From the NCBI RefSeq assembly GCF_001997295.1, contig NZ_CP019605.1, positions 620,001 to 684,000 on the forward strand: DNA of 64,000 nucleotides. The letters run 5' to 3'. Made by a program: the position numbers and the translations under genes. The notes under the pieces are model-generated. The model saw only the letters and a program-made list of their open reading frames with translations. It did not search any database and had not been told where the DNA came from. This DNA comes from Tessaracoccus flavus (GTDB lineage Bacteria > Actinomycetota > Actinomycetes > Propionibacteriales > Propionibacteriaceae). Shown one piece after another: positions 26,074 through 39,583 of the stretch (the stretch's first letter is position 1; each line of letters opens with the position of its first letter).

Positions 26074-26942
26074 CTGAGACGACGGTCGTCACCACCGCGG
26101 TGCTGCGCGGGTGGGCGCTGCCCACCGAGCAGGACGACAAGGAGTCGCGCGGGCGCGCCCTTGTGGTGGGCGGAAGCGTCGCCAATCCAGGGGGCGCGCT
26201 GCTGGCCGCGCGCGCGGCCATGCGGTCCGGGGCGGGGAAGGTCCAGTTGGTGGTCCCCGAGCCGGTCGCTGTGGCGATGGCGGTCGCCATGCCCGAGGCC
26301 CTCGTCCGCGGTGCGCCGTGCACGCCCTCGGGAGATCTGTCCCCTGAGGCGGCCGCGATCGTGGAGGAGTACGCGCAGCGCGCCGACGCGGTGCTGATCG
26401 GCCCAGGGATGCTTGATCCCGACGTCGCGTCAGCGACGGTTGCCGCCGTGGCGTCGTCGCTCAGAGGCACAATCGTGATGGATGCGCTGGCGCTGGCGTG
26501 GCTGACCCAGGACCCGTCCAGGGGACGGCAGTTCGACGCGCTGGTCATCTCGCCGAACCTCACCGAACTCGCCCTCACACTGGGCGAGGACGAGGCGGCG
26601 GTGGAGGATGACCCGGCCGCCGCCGCCCTCCGACTGGCTGCGGCGACGGGCGCCGTCGTGACGTCCGGAGGCAGCAGCAGCTTCGTGGCAACGCCCGATG
26701 GGGCGCTCTACAGGAGCGACGAGGGAAATCCAGGCCTCGGGGTCAGCGGATCGGGAGACGTCAAGGCCGGCATCATCCTGGGGCTCTGCGCCCGCGGGGC
26801 ACGCCCTGACCAGGCCGCCGTGTGGGCCGCGCATCTCCACGGGACGATCGGCGGCAGGCTCGCGTCGCGACTCGGGCCCACGGGCTACCTGGCGGGCGAA
26901 CTGCCCGCCGAGATCCCGCAGGCGCTCCTGGAGATCGGCTGA
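26070..26942 (+). CDS. nnrD: ADP/ATP-dependent NAD(P)H-hydrate dehydratase (YjeF C-domain, ribokinase-like)
   Basis: The 290-aa protein lacks the YjeF_N epimerase half and consists of the dehydratase fold: RGRALVVGGSVANPGGALLAA, LIGPGML, ISPNLTELALTLG, VVTSGGSSSFVATPDG and the nucleotide/catalytic loop GLGVSGSGDVKAG. It repairs hydrated NAD(P)H. The motif GSGDVKAG instead of the usual GTGDVLAG is a small deviation. GTG start coupled to the phosphatase. Confidence 0.8.
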   Translation: MTETTVVTTAVLRGWALPTEQDDKESRGRALVVGGSVANPGGALLAARAAMRSGAGKVQLVVPEPVAVAMAVAMPEALVRGAPCTPSGDLSPEAAAIVEEYAQRADAVLIGPGMLDPDVASATVAAVASSLRGTIVMDALALAWLTQDPSRGRQFDALVISPNLTELALTLGEDEAAVEDDPAAAALRLAAATGAVVTSGGSSSFVATPDGALYRSDEGNPGLGVSGSGDVKAGIILGLCARGARPDQAAVWAAHLHGTIGGRLASRLGPTGYLAGELPAEIPQALLEIG

Positions 26943-27063
26943 CGACTAGCACCTCAGAAAGGACGATTAACACATCCCTCTGGGTGTAGAGGCCCCCTGC
27001 ACAGCCCGCAAGGATTGACGAAGGCGGCCCGAATCAGTCGGGCGCACTATCAGGAGGAACTAC

Positions 27064-27213
27064 ATGGTTACGCTCGGCGTCATCCTGCTCATCATCGGAC
27101 TGCTCGTCAACACCGGGCTCCCGCTGACCACCATCGGCATCATCTTGATCGTCGTCGGCCTGATCCTCAACTTCGTGCCCTTCCGTGGCGGCAAGGGCAT
27201 GAGAGTCTTCTGA
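27064..27213 (+). CDS. Small two-helix membrane protein
   Basis: The 49-aa protein starts MVTLGVILLIIGLLVN, turns at TGLPLTT, and has a second helix IGIILIVVGLILNFVPF with a short basic tail. AGGAGGAAC is immediately upstream of the ATG, a very strong ribosome site. It resembles the small actinobacterial DUF6131-type proteins; I cannot confirm the family. No function is assigned. It stands alone before a bidirectional terminator. Confidence 0.75.
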   Translation: MVTLGVILLIIGLLVNTGLPLTTIGIILIVVGLILNFVPFRGGKGMRVF

Positions 27214-27240
27214 CGCCCGACCGCAGCGCGACATGAACAG

Positions 27241-27267
27241 GCGCCGGCCCCCTCAGGGGGCCGGCGC
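27241..27267. terminator. Bidirectional hairpin between the small membrane protein and the amino-acid ABC operon
   Basis: GCGCCGGCCCCCT and AGGGGGCCGGCGC form a perfect 13-bp inverted repeat between two convergent genes; T-rich sequence follows on the + strand. Confidence 0.75.
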
Positions 27268-27276
27268 TTCTGCGTT

Positions 27277-28038
27277 CTACAGAACCTTGCCGAAGAAGTC
27301 CTGGGTGCGGGGATGCTGGGGTGCGTCGATGACCTCCCCGGGCCGTCCGGCCTCGAGGATGAGTCCGTCGTCCATGAACACGACCTGATCGGCCACCTCG
27401 CGTGCGAAGCCCACCTCGTGGGTCACCACGATCATCGTCATGCCGCTGGCCGCCAGCTCCTTCATCACGGCCAGGACCTCGCCCACCAGTTCCGGATCCA
27501 ACGCCGAGGTGGGCTCATCGAAGAGCATGAGTTCCGGTCCCATCGCCAGCGCCCGGGCGATGGCGACCCGCTGCTGCTGACCGCCCGACAGCTGGGCCGG
27601 GTAGTGGTCGGCCCTGTCCGAAAGCCCAACGCGTTCCAACTGTTCGCGGGCCAGGCGTTCGGCGGCGGACCTGCTCAGGCCGCGCACCTGCCTCGGGGCC
27701 TCCATGACGTTGCCGAGAGCGGTCAGGTGGGGGAACAGGTTGAACCGCTGGAACACCATGCCGATCTTGGAGCGCTGCTGGGCGATCTCCTTGTCGCTGC
27801 GCCGGTGCAGTACTCCGTCCTTCTCCCGCAGCCCCATCAGTTCGCCGTCAACGGACAGGCGGCCGGCGCTGATCTGCTCCAACTCGTTGATGCAACGGAT
27901 CAGGGTTGACTTGCCGGAGCCTGATGGCCCCAGCAGCACGCACACCTCGCCGCGACCGACCGTGAGATCCACGCCCTTGAGGACGTGCAGGTCGCCGAAG
28001 AACTTGTGGACGCCGCTGACCTCGACCATCGAGCTCAC
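27277..28038 (-). CDS. Polar amino-acid ABC transporter ATP-binding protein
   Basis: The 253-aa ATPase has Walker [13 protein letters not shown]-loop [13 protein letters not shown], signature LSGGQQQ, Walker [15 protein letters not shown] and H-loop VVTHEVGF, all canonical for the GlnQ/GluA family. The GTG at 28038 overlaps the permease stop (GTGA) and gives [15 protein letters not shown]; the ATG three codons later is the alternative. Last gene of a binding protein-permease-ATPase operon on the minus strand. Confidence 0.92.
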   Translation of the reverse strand: MSSMVEVSGVHKFFGDLHVLKGVDLTVGRGEVCVLLGPSGSGKSTLIRCINELEQISAGRLSVDGELMGLREKDGVLHRRSDKEIAQQRSKIGMVFQRFNLFPHLTALGNVMEAPRQVRGLSRSAAERLAREQLERVGLSDRADHYPAQLSGGQQQRVAIARALAMGPELMLFDEPTSALDPELVGEVLAVMKELAASGMTMIVVTHEVGFAREVADQVVFMDDGLILEAGRPGEVIDAPQHPRTQDFFGKVL

Positions 28039-28982
28039 GGGGTCACCTCCAGGTTGGGGTCGGCGTGCACGGTTCCTGCCGCGAGGATCGACTGCTGGCG
28101 CTTGGACATGCCCTTCGCGGAGCCACGGGTCTGGTCGTCGCCGTCGAAGCCGCGGCCGTAGTAACGCTCCAGGTAGTGCTGGCCGACCATGAGGATCGAG
28201 GTGATGAGCAGATACCAGATGGCCGCGACGATGAGCAGCGGCAGCGGCAGGAAGTTCCTGTTGCCGATCGCCATCGTGACGAACGTCAGTTCCAGACTGA
28301 ACGGCACGGCCGTGACCAGGGAGGTGGTCTTCAGCATGGAGATGGTCTCGTTGCCGGTCGGCGGGACGATGACGCGCATCGCCTGCGGGATCACGATCCT
28401 CCACAGCGTCGTCGATCTCTTCATGCCGAGCGCTGAGGCCGCCTCCCACTGACCCTTGTCCACCGAGTTCAGGCCGGCCCGCACGATCTCGGAGAGGTAG
28501 GCACCCTCGTTCAGGCCGAGCCCCAAGAGCGCGGCGACGAAGGCCGTGATGACGTCCTGGGTGTCGAAGACGAGGAACTCCGGTCCGAACGGGATGCCCA
28601 GGCTGAGCCGGGGGTAGAGCACCGCGATGAGTCCCCAGAACAGCAGCTGCGTGTAGACGGGGGTGCCGCGGAAGAACCAGATGTAGGCCCACGCCACCGA
28701 GCGCAGGATGGGGTTGCTGCCCATCCGCATGACCGCTGTGGTGACCGCCATGACGATGCCGATCGCCATCGCTCCGACGGTCAGGATGAGGGTCCAGCCG
28801 ATGGCCCGGAGCACACGGGGATCGAACAGATGCTCCGCCACCACGTCCCAGTGGTAGTTCGGGTTCGTCACGAGCCCATTGACGAGCATCGCCACGAGGA
28901 CGAGCACCACCGCGGCCCAGATCCAGAGGCCGGGTCGCGGGACGGGGCGGGCGCGGATCAACTCAGGCGCGCTGGGGGACAT
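28035..28982 (-). CDS. Polar amino-acid ABC transporter permease
   Basis: This 315-aa inner-membrane protein has an N-terminal helix, a core of about five helices, and the EAA loop [20 protein letters not shown]. Typical of the His/Glu/Gln family, where one permease can serve as a homodimer. It starts seven bases after the binding-protein stop and is coupled to the ATPase. Confidence 0.9.
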   Translation of the reverse strand: MSPSAPELIRARPVPRPGLWIWAAVVLVLVAMLVNGLVTNPNYHWDVVAEHLFDPRVLRAIGWTLILTVGAMAIGIVMAVTTAVMRMGSNPILRSVAWAYIWFFRGTPVYTQLLFWGLIAVLYPRLSLGIPFGPEFLVFDTQDVITAFVAALLGLGLNEGAYLSEIVRAGLNSVDKGQWEAASALGMKRSTTLWRIVIPQAMRVIVPPTGNETISMLKTTSLVTAVPFSLELTFVTMAIGNRNFLPLPLLIVAAIWYLLITSILMVGQHYLERYYGRGFDGDDQTRGSAKGMSKRQQSILAAGTVHADPNLEVTP

Positions 28983-28989
28983 GGTCGGC

Positions 28990-29898
28990 TCAGCCCGCCG
29001 GGTTGATCTCGGCCGTGGTGAGGGCGGCGTCCTCGATGCCCCAGGCATCCAGGATCTCCTGCCAGACGCCCTCGTCCATGAGGTGCTGCATCGCCTGCTG
29101 CACGGCCTGGGTCATCTCCTCGTCGTCGCCCTTCACCACGATTCCCTGCGGGGCAGCATCGCGGATCCCGCCGACCACCTCGAGCTGGCCGTTGGTCAGC
29201 GCCGCGGAGTAGCTCGCGACGGTTGAGTCGGCGTAGTAGGCGGTCGCCTTCCCGCCCACGACGTTCGTGGTGGCATCGGACTGGCGGCCGTACTGCAGCA
29301 CCTCGATCGCCTCCTTGCCCTCGTCGGTGCACTGCTGGCTGAACGAGGCGAGTTCCTCGTCCTGCCACGTGCCGGTCTGCACCGCGATCGTCTCGCCGCA
29401 CACGTCGTCAGGGTTGAACTCGTCGGGGTTCCCGGACTTGACCGCGTAGCTCGAGCCGACCGTGATGTAGGAGATCATGTTGTAGTTGGCGGTCCGTTCC
29501 TCGGTGATCGTGAACGAGGAGATGCCGAGGTCGAACTTCGTGCCGATGCTGGGGAGGATGGACGCGAACTCGGCGTCCACCACCTCCGCCTCGAGGCCGA
29601 GCACCCTTCCCAGCGCCTTGCTGAGGTCCACGTCGTAGCCGATCGCGGTCTGGAGGTCTTCGGCCCTGAACTCGGCCGGCGCGTAGTCGGTCGAGGCGCC
29701 GACGGTGAGCGTCCCCTTCTCGCTGATCGACGACGGCACCAGCGCCGCGATCGCGTCCACCTTCTCCACGCCGGAGACGTCGTAGGTGCGGTCGGTGCTG
29801 TCGGCGGGCGCGCTACTGTCGGCGGGGGTCGAGGAATCCTGCCCGCAGGCAGTCAGGGCGAGGGCGGCAAGCAGGCCGGTGGCGACAAGGCGACGCAT
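28990..29898 (-). CDS. Extracellular solute-binding lipoprotein of the amino-acid ABC transporter
   Basis: The 302-aa protein has a lipoprotein signal (MRRLVATGLLAALALTACGQ, lipobox LTAC with Cys18). A SBP_bac_3 fold follows, with LTVGASTDYAPAEFRAEDL, IGYDVDLSKALGRVLGL and FDLGISSFTITEERT. It should capture a polar amino acid and deliver it to the permease; glutamate or glutamine is only a guess. A Ser/Ala/Asp-rich linker (20-35) follows the lipid anchor. GAGAGGA lies upstream of the ATG. Confidence 0.9.
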   Translation of the reverse strand: MRRLVATGLLAALALTACGQDSSTPADSSAPADSTDRTYDVSGVEKVDAIAALVPSSISEKGTLTVGASTDYAPAEFRAEDLQTAIGYDVDLSKALGRVLGLEAEVVDAEFASILPSIGTKFDLGISSFTITEERTANYNMISYITVGSSYAVKSGNPDEFNPDDVCGETIAVQTGTWQDEELASFSQQCTDEGKEAIEVLQYGRQSDATTNVVGGKATAYYADSTVASYSAALTNGQLEVVGGIRDAAPQGIVVKGDDEEMTQAVQQAMQHLMDEGVWQEILDAWGIEDAALTTAEINPAG

Positions 29899-30000
29899 GG
29901 GGGGGTCCTCTCAAGGGGGGCGGATCAACCACCCCACGATAATGCACCGGCCGCAGGCAAGCCGCGCCGGGTTCCCGGGCCCGGAAGCGAAGGGGTCGAT

Positions 30001-30029
30001 TTGGGGTTCGTCTGGGCGCAGCGTATAGT
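30001..30029 (+). promoter_or_regulatory. Candidate promoter of rplJL
   Basis: TTGGGG (30001-30006), a 17-bp spacer and TATAGT (30024-30029), about 200 bp before rplJ. Confidence 0.65.
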
Positions 30030-30035
30030 CAGCCG

Positions 30036-30225
30036 AGCCGAAGACCGCAGGTGACGGAAACGTCATAAGCCCCAGGGCACCCGCGCAGGTGATCGTAGAG
30101 CTTCCCAGCTTGCTGGGCTCGCCCCGCGCCACCGGCACGGGGCGTTTTCTTTTTCCTCTGGTCGGAAGGTCCTGGAGCCCCCTCGTCGGGGGAGCTCCGG
30201 GTTGTTAGACCGGAAGGAGACGTTT
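30036..30225 (+). ncRNA. L10-type leader of rplJL
   Basis: The 190-nt untranslated leader contains CCGAAGACCGCAGG shortly after the predicted start. That is the conserved opening of the ribosomal protein L10 leaders to which L10 or L10-L12 binds. A stem of CCCAGCTTGCTGGG follows, then the attenuator-like hairpin at 30120-30155. Autogenous control of the L10/L12 ratio is known for this leader class; the assignment here is by position and the short conserved segment. Confidence 0.65.
30120..30155 (+). terminator. Attenuator-like terminator inside the rplJ leader
   Basis: CGCCCCG pairs with CGGGGCG across a 11-nt loop and is followed by TTTTCTTTTT. It lies upstream of rplJ, so it must be conditional if rplJL is transcribed from the promoter at 30.0 kb. 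Confidence 0.7.
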
Positions 30226-30843
30226 ATGGCGAGGCCGGACAAGGCTGCCAAGGTCGCAGAGCTCGCTGATCAGTTCAGCAACTCGGCGGCGGCAGTTCTC
30301 ACCGAGTACCGCGGTCTCACCGTCAAGGATCTGAAGGAACTCCGCCGATCCTTGGGTGAGAACGCCAGCTACGCCGTCGCGAAGAACACCCTGACGGCGA
30401 TCGCTGCCAAGGAAGCCGGGATCGAGGGCATCGAAGATACCCTCACCGGCCCCACGGCTATCGCGTTCGTCAGCGGGGACATTGCAGCCGCCACCAAGGG
30501 GCTGCGTGACTTTGCGAAGGCCCATCCGTCCCTGGCAATCAAGGGTGGCGTTCTCGAGGGCAAGTTCCTCGACGCCCAGGCCGTGCTCAAGCTCGCCGAC
30601 CTCGAGTCGCGCGAGGTTCTGCTCGCCAAGATGGCCGGCGCCATGCAGGCCAACCTGGCCAAGGCCGCCTACCTGCTCGCTGCCCCGCTGTCGCAGGGCG
30701 CCCGCGCCCTCGGCGCGCTGGCTACCGCTGCAGAGGCCAATCCCTCCCTGATCGGTGGCGCCGGCTCCGCGCCTGCCACCGAGGCCACGGACGAGACCCC
30801 CGCCGCGGATGCGGCACCCGAAGCAGCAGAAGCTGCGGAATGA
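30226..30843 (+). CDS. rplJ: 50S ribosomal protein L10
   Basis: The 205-aa protein begins [20 protein letters not shown], with [21 protein letters not shown] 30226 has GGAAGGAGA six bases upstream, which excludes an upstream TTG. The Ala/Glu-rich C-terminal tail binds L7/L12 dimers. First gene of rplJL. Confidence 0.96.
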   Translation: MARPDKAAKVAELADQFSNSAAAVLTEYRGLTVKDLKELRRSLGENASYAVAKNTLTAIAAKEAGIEGIEDTLTGPTAIAFVSGDIAAATKGLRDFAKAHPSLAIKGGVLEGKFLDAQAVLKLADLESREVLLAKMAGAMQANLAKAAYLLAAPLSQGARALGALATAAEANPSLIGGAGSAPATEATDETPAADAAPEAAEAAE

Positions 30844-30890
30844 AATAAGTTCCGCGCACCCGCTGCGGACAAATCTGAAAGGAAAGCCTC

Positions 30891-31289
30891 ATGGCTAAGC
30901 TCACCAACGAAGAGCTCCTTGACGCCTTCAAGGAGATGACCCTCATCGAGCTCTCCGAGTTCGTCAAGCTGTTCGAGGACACCTTCGGTGTCACCGCTGC
31001 CGCTCCCGTCGCCGTCGCCGCCGCTGCGGCCCCGGCCGCCGGTGGCGACGACGCCGGTGCCGACGACGAGGGTGGCTCCGACAAGGTCGACGTCATCCTC
31101 ACCTCCGGTGGCGACAAGAAGATCGCCGTCATCAAGGAGGTGCGCGCCCTGACCTCCCTCGGCCTGAAGGAGGCCAAGGACCTCGTGGAGGGTGCTCCCA
31201 AGCCCGTCCTCGAGCAGGTCGACAAGGACACCGCGGCCAAGGCCAAGGAGGCCCTCGAGGCCGCCGGCGGCTCCGTCGAGGTCAAGTGA
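30891..31289 (+). CDS. rplL: 50S ribosomal protein L7/L12
   Basis: The 132-aa protein has an N-terminal dimerisation helix ([20 protein letters not shown]), an Ala/Gly/Asp hinge (about 40-65) and the C-terminal domain [20 protein letters not shown]...[11 protein letters not shown] that recruits translational GTPases. GAAAGGAAA precedes the ATG. Confidence 0.97.
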   Translation: MAKLTNEELLDAFKEMTLIELSEFVKLFEDTFGVTAAAPVAVAAAAAPAAGGDDAGADDEGGSDKVDVILTSGGDKKIAVIKEVRALTSLGLKEAKDLVEGAPKPVLEQVDKDTAAKAKEALEAAGGSVEVK

Positions 31290-31314
31290 CCTGTCGCTAG
31301 CGACACGCTGAGAG

Positions 31315-31342
31315 CGGCCCGTCCCTTCGGGGGCGGGCCGTT
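31315..31342 (+). terminator. Terminator after rplL
   Basis: CGGCCCGTCCC, TTCG loop, GGGGCGGGCCG, followed by TTCC; the UUCG tetraloop stabilises it. Confidence 0.7.
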
Positions 31343-31463
31343 CCACTTCATGCGGACCTCGACACGCAGCACGGTGCTTGCGTTGCACTGGGGTGTCGCT
31401 ATCATCGACCGCGGTGATCAATGGCGATCACCTGCACCGCAGGGCCGCGATGGCCTGCGGCGG

Positions 31464-31492
31464 TTGCCGTGGCTGGAATCTTGGCCTATAGT
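31464..31492 (+). promoter_or_regulatory. Candidate promoter of rpoBC
   Basis: TTGCCG (31464-31469), a 17-bp spacer and TATAGT (31487-31492), about 100 bp before rpoB. A second possible promoter is TTGCGT (31378) with TATCAT (31400). The 300-bp rplL-rpoB gap holds these and the rplL terminator only. Confidence 0.65.
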
Positions 31493-31590
31493 GATTCTTT
31501 GCCCCGCTATGCGCTGACCCCGTGATTTGACACGGGATCGTCGCCATGCACGGAAACTTGGCATTTAAGCGTTCTTGGAAGGACCGAATC

Positions 31591-34500
31591 TTGGCCGCCT
31601 CGCGCTCTGCGTTGAAGAACACCAATATCGTCTCGTCCACCGGCCGTCTGTCGTTCGCGAAGATCCACGAGCCCCTCGAGGTACCCAACCTCCTGGATCT
31701 CCAGATCGACGCGTACAACTGGCTGGTCGGTAACGAGACCTGGCGAACGAAGGTCGAGGGTCAACTGGCCGCGGGCCGCACTGACGTCAATACCCGCTCC
31801 GGACTCGAGGAGATCTTCGCCGAGATCTCTCCCATCGAGGACTTCAACGAGACGATGTCCCTCTCGTTCAGGGACCACCGCTTCGAGGAGCCGAAGTACT
31901 CGATCGAGGAGTGCAAGGATCGCGACGTCACGTACGCCGCCCCACTCTTCGTCACCGCCGAATTCGTCAACAACGACACCGGTGAGATCAAGAGCCAGAC
32001 CGTCTTCATCGGCGATTTCCCGCTCATGACCGAGCGTGGCACCTTCATCATCAACGGCACCGAGCGTGTCGTCGTGTCCCAGCTCGTGCGCTCTCCCGGC
32101 GTCTACTTCGAGCAGACCCCGGACAAGACCTCCGACAAGGACATCTTCACCTGCAAGGTGATTCCGTCGCGCGGCGCGTGGCTCGAGTTCGAGATCGATA
32201 AGCGCGACATGGTGTCGGTGCGCCTCGACCGCAAGCGCAAGCAGAACGTCACCGTGCTGCTGAAGGCCCTGGGCTGGAGCGAGGACAAGATCCTCGAGGA
32301 GTTCGGCGACTACGAATCGATGCGCCTGACGCTCGAGAAGGACACCGTCAAGACCCAGGACGAGGCGCTCCTCGACATCTACCGCAAGCTGCGTCCGGGC
32401 GAACCGCCGGCACGCGATGCGGCTCAGCAGTTGCTCGACAACTACTACTTCAACCCCAAGCGCTACGACCTCGCCAAGGTTGGCCGTTACAAGATCAACA
32501 AGAAGCTCGGTCTCGAGCTGCCCTACGACCAGCAGGTCCTGACGCTCGACGACATCGTCGCGGCCATCCGCTACGTGGTGGCGCTCCACGAGCACCAGCA
32601 GATGCTGGGCGATCTGCCCGTCGAGGCCGATGACATCGACCACTTCGGCAACCGTCGCCTCCGCACCGTCGGCGAGCTGATCCAGAATCAGCTGCGCACC
32701 GGTCTGGGACGCATGGAGCGGGTCGTGCGCGATCGCATGACCACGCAGGACATCGAGGCGATCACCCCGCAGACGCTGATCAACATCCGGCCCGTCACCG
32801 CGGCCCTCAAGGAGTTCTTCGGCACTTCGCAGCTCTCCCAGTTCATGGATCAGAACAACCCGCTCGCGGGCCTGACCCACAAGCGTCGTCTGTCCGCGCT
32901 CGGCCCCGGTGGTCTGTCGCGTGACCGCGCCGGCATGGAGGTCCGTGACGTCCACCCGTCGCACTACGGCCGCATGTGCCCCATCGAGACCCCTGAAGGC
33001 CCGAACATCGGCCTCATCGGCTCGCTGGCGTCCTTCGCCCGGGTCAACGCGTTCGGCTTCATCGAGACGCCGTACCGCAAGGTCGAAAACGGTTTCGTCA
33101 CCGATCAGATCGACTACCTCACCGCCGACGAGGAGGACCGCTACGCGATCGCCCAGGCGAATGCGAAGGTGGACTCCGACGGGCGCCTCTCGGAAGAGCG
33201 CGTGCTCGTCCGGATGAAGCACAGCGACGCCGACTCGATCCCTGCGGCCGACGTCGAGTACATGGACGTTTCTCCGCGCCAGATGGTGTCCATCGCCACC
33301 GCGCTGATCCCGTTCCTCGAGCACGATGACGCCTCCCGCGCCCTGATGGGCGCCAACATGCAGCGCCAGGCGGTGCCGCTCATCCGCAACGAGGCTCCGA
33401 TCGTCGGCACCGGCATGGAGTACCGCGCCGCGGTCGACGTCGGCGATGTGACCCTGGCCGCGAAGCCCGGTGTCGTGACGGCCGTGTCGGCCGACATCCT
33501 CGAGATCACCAACGATGACGGCACCTACTCGTCGTACAAGCTCGACAAGTTCGTGCGCTCCAACGCGGGCACCTGCATCAACCAGCGACCGCTGGTCGGT
33601 CCGGGCGACCGTGTCGAGGTGGGCACCCCGCTGGCTGACGGCCCCTGCACCGATCAGGGCGAGCTGGCGCTCGGTAAGAACCTCCTCGTGGCGTTCATGC
33701 CGTGGGAGGGCCTCAACTACGAGGACGCGATCATCCTCTCGCAGCGCATCGTTCAGGACGACGTGCTGACCTCGATCCACATCGAGGAGCACGAGGTCGA
33801 CGCCCGCGACACCAAGCTGGGCGCCGAGGAGATCACCCGTGAGATCCCCAACGTCTCCGACGAGATGCTCGCGGACCTCGACGAACGCGGCATCGTCCGC
33901 ATCGGTGCTGAGGTCTCGGCCGGAGACATCCTCGTCGGCAAGGTCACGCCCAAGGGCGAGACCGAGCTGACCCCTGAGGAGCGGCTGCTGCGCGCGATCT
34001 TCGGCGAGAAGGCGCGCGAAGTGCGCGACACCTCGCTCAAGGTCCCCCACGGCGAGTCCGGCACGGTCATCGGCGTTCGGGTGTTCAACCGCGAAGACGA
34101 CGACGAGCTGCCTCCGGGTGTGAACCAGCTGGTGCGGGTCCACGTCGCGCAGAAGCGCAAGATCTCCGACGGCGACAAGCTCGCCGGCCGCCACGGCAAC
34201 AAGGGCGTCATCTCGAAGATCCTGCCGGTTGAAGACATGCCGTTCCTCGAGGACGGGACCCCCGTCGACATCGTGCTCAACCCGCTCGGCGTGCCGTCGC
34301 GAATGAACCTCGGCCAGGTGCTCGAGAACCACCTCGGCTGGATCGCCAAGACCGGCTGGGACGTCACGGGCGTCAAGGAAGAGTGGGCCGAGCGCTTGCG
34401 CGACGTCGGCCTCGGCCGCGTAGAGGGAGACGCCCGAGTGGCGAGCCCCGTCTTCGACGGTGCCGACGCACATGAGATCTCAGGTCTGCTGGAGCACTCG

Positions 34501-35064
34501 CTCGAGACCCGCGACGGCGATCGACTGATCGACGGCAGCGGCAAGGCGCGGCTCTTCGACGGCCGCTCCGGCGAGCCGTACCCGGAGAAGATCGGCGTCG
34601 GCTACATGTACATGCTCAAGCTGCACCACCTTGTCGACGACAAGATCCACGCCCGCTCCACGGGGCCCTACTCGATGATCACGCAGCAGCCGCTCGGCGG
34701 TAAGGCCCAGTTCGGCGGCCAGCGCTTCGGTGAGATGGAAGTGTGGGCTCTGGAGGCGTACGGCGCCGCCTGGGCGCTCCAGGAGCTCCTGACGATCAAG
34801 TCGGACGACGTCCCCGGACGCGTGAAGGTCTACGAGGCCATCGTCAAGGGCGAGAACATCCCCGAGCCCGGCATCCCTGAGTCCTTCAAGGTGCTGGTCA
34901 AGGAGATGAAGTCGCTCTGCCTGAACGTGGAGGTGCTCTCCGACGACGGCCGCGTCATCGACCTGAGGGAGTCGGAGGACGACATCCGTTCCGCCGAGGA
35001 CTTCGGCATCGACCTCGGTCGTCGTCCGGGTAGCGACAACTTCCTGGACGTCGGCGAAGTCTGA
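31591..35064 (+). CDS. rpoB: DNA-directed RNA polymerase subunit beta
   Basis: I use TTG 31591, because GGAAGGA lies six bases upstream and the reading then begins [11 protein letters not shown], like other actinobacterial beta subunits; the ATG at 31546 lacks a ribosome site. Length 1157 aa. The rifampicin pocket (about residues 409-470: [40 protein letters not shown]) looks wild type. Other landmarks are the [19 protein letters not shown] segment and [16 protein letters not shown] near the active site. Operon with rpoC. Confidence 0.95.
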   Translation: MAASRSALKNTNIVSSTGRLSFAKIHEPLEVPNLLDLQIDAYNWLVGNETWRTKVEGQLAAGRTDVNTRSGLEEIFAEISPIEDFNETMSLSFRDHRFEEPKYSIEECKDRDVTYAAPLFVTAEFVNNDTGEIKSQTVFIGDFPLMTERGTFIINGTERVVVSQLVRSPGVYFEQTPDKTSDKDIFTCKVIPSRGAWLEFEIDKRDMVSVRLDRKRKQNVTVLLKALGWSEDKILEEFGDYESMRLTLEKDTVKTQDEALLDIYRKLRPGEPPARDAAQQLLDNYYFNPKRYDLAKVGRYKINKKLGLELPYDQQVLTLDDIVAAIRYVVALHEHQQMLGDLPVEADDIDHFGNRRLRTVGELIQNQLRTGLGRMERVVRDRMTTQDIEAITPQTLINIRPVTAALKEFFGTSQLSQFMDQNNPLAGLTHKRRLSALGPGGLSRDRAGMEVRDVHPSHYGRMCPIETPEGPNIGLIGSLASFARVNAFGFIETPYRKVENGFVTDQIDYLTADEEDRYAIAQANAKVDSDGRLSEERVLVRMKHSDADSIPAADVEYMDVSPRQMVSIATALIPFLEHDDASRALMGANMQRQAVPLIRNEAPIVGTGMEYRAAVDVGDVTLAAKPGVVTAVSADILEITNDDGTYSSYKLDKFVRSNAGTCINQRPLVGPGDRVEVGTPLADGPCTDQGELALGKNLLVAFMPWEGLNYEDAIILSQRIVQDDVLTSIHIEEHEVDARDTKLGAEEITREIPNVSDEMLADLDERGIVRIGAEVSAGDILVGKVTPKGETELTPEERLLRAIFGEKAREVRDTSLKVPHGESGTVIGVRVFNREDDDELPPGVNQLVRVHVAQKRKISDGDKLAGRHGNKGVISKILPVEDMPFLEDGTPVDIVLNPLGVPSRMNLGQVLENHLGWIAKTGWDVTGVKEEWAERLRDVGLGRVEGDARVASPVFDGADAHEISGLLEHSLETRDGDRLIDGSGKARLFDGRSGEPYPEKIGVGYMYMLKLHHLVDDKIHARSTGPYSMITQQPLGGKAQFGGQRFGEMEVWALEAYGAAWALQELLTIKSDDVPGRVKVYEAIVKGENIPEPGIPESFKVLVKEMKSLCLNVEVLSDDGRVIDLRESEDDIRSAEDFGIDLGRRPGSDNFLDVGEV

Positions 35065-35147
35065 GTGACCAGCTCAGTCAACCCCCAACAACTCAGACTT
35101 TTCCTTTACAACTTTCCTGCCCCTGAGGTAGGGGAAAGAGAAGCAAC

Positions 35148-39086
<3,939 letters not shown>

Positions 39087-39098
39087 TCCTGAGCTGAG

Positions 39099-39134
39099 AA
39101 GGCCCCGAGACCGCACGGTCTCGGGGCCTTTCTC
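39099..39134 (+). terminator. Intrinsic terminator after rpoC
   Basis: AAGGCCCCGAGACC and GGTCTCGGGGCCTT form a perfect 14-bp stem followed by TCTC. Confidence 0.85.
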
Positions 39135-39195
39135 ATTGCCTGAGCCTGGATGCGGGCGCTGAGGGGAGCCCTCCGCGAGTCAGGAGCCGAAGGGT

Positions 39196-39474
39196 CGCCA
39201 ACCGTCGGATCGGAACGCCAACGGCGTCAGGACGCGCCAACGCGAAAACGGAAACGCCAACCGGAAGCTGGAAACGCCAACCCGTAGCTGGAAACGCCAA
39301 CGGACATGACTGTTCGCCAGCGAGACCCATCGACGCCCGTGAGATATCGGGGGCGTCGCTGGGTCTCGCGGGCGTCACGAGATGTCGGTTGGCGTTGGCC
39401 TGGGCCTGTTGGCGTTCGGCTGGGCCTGTTGGCGTTCGGCTGTGCCTGTTGGCGTTCGGCTGTGCCCGTTGGCG
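39196..39474. repeat. CGCCAAC array-hairpin element C (7 left units, 6 right units)
   Basis: Left units at a 20-bp period (one interval 19) from 39196, the last one changed to CGCCAGC. Then 6 nt, the hairpin at 39328-39361 (CATCGACGCCCG against CGGGGGCGTCGCTG), 6 nt, the degenerate GCGGGCG, and five perfect GTTGGCG units exactly every 20 bp to 39474. The right-arm spacers resemble one another (TTCGGCTGGGCCT, TTCGGCTGTGCCT), suggesting recent unit duplication. It fills the gap between rpoC and the convergent sugar permease. Confidence 0.92.
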
Positions 39475-39536
39475 TTGGCCCTGCCGGTCGCCGACACTCG
39501 GGTGGGCCGTGGCGGGCGAACCTCGGGAACAGAGAA

Positions 39537-39565
39537 GGCGGGCGGCCCCAGTGGGACCGCCCGCC
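39537..39565 (-). terminator. Terminator of the sugar ABC operon
   Basis: GGCGGGCGG and CCGCCCGCC stems around a mismatch and short loop, just 3' of the permease on the minus strand. Confidence 0.65.
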
Positions 39566-39583
39566 TCCGCGTGCGCGCTTGGG

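Noticed and set aside
31546..31590. ATG 31546 as the rpoB start
   Set aside because: No ribosome site precedes it and the added residues are unlike other beta subunits; TTG 31591 has GGAAGGA at the right distance.
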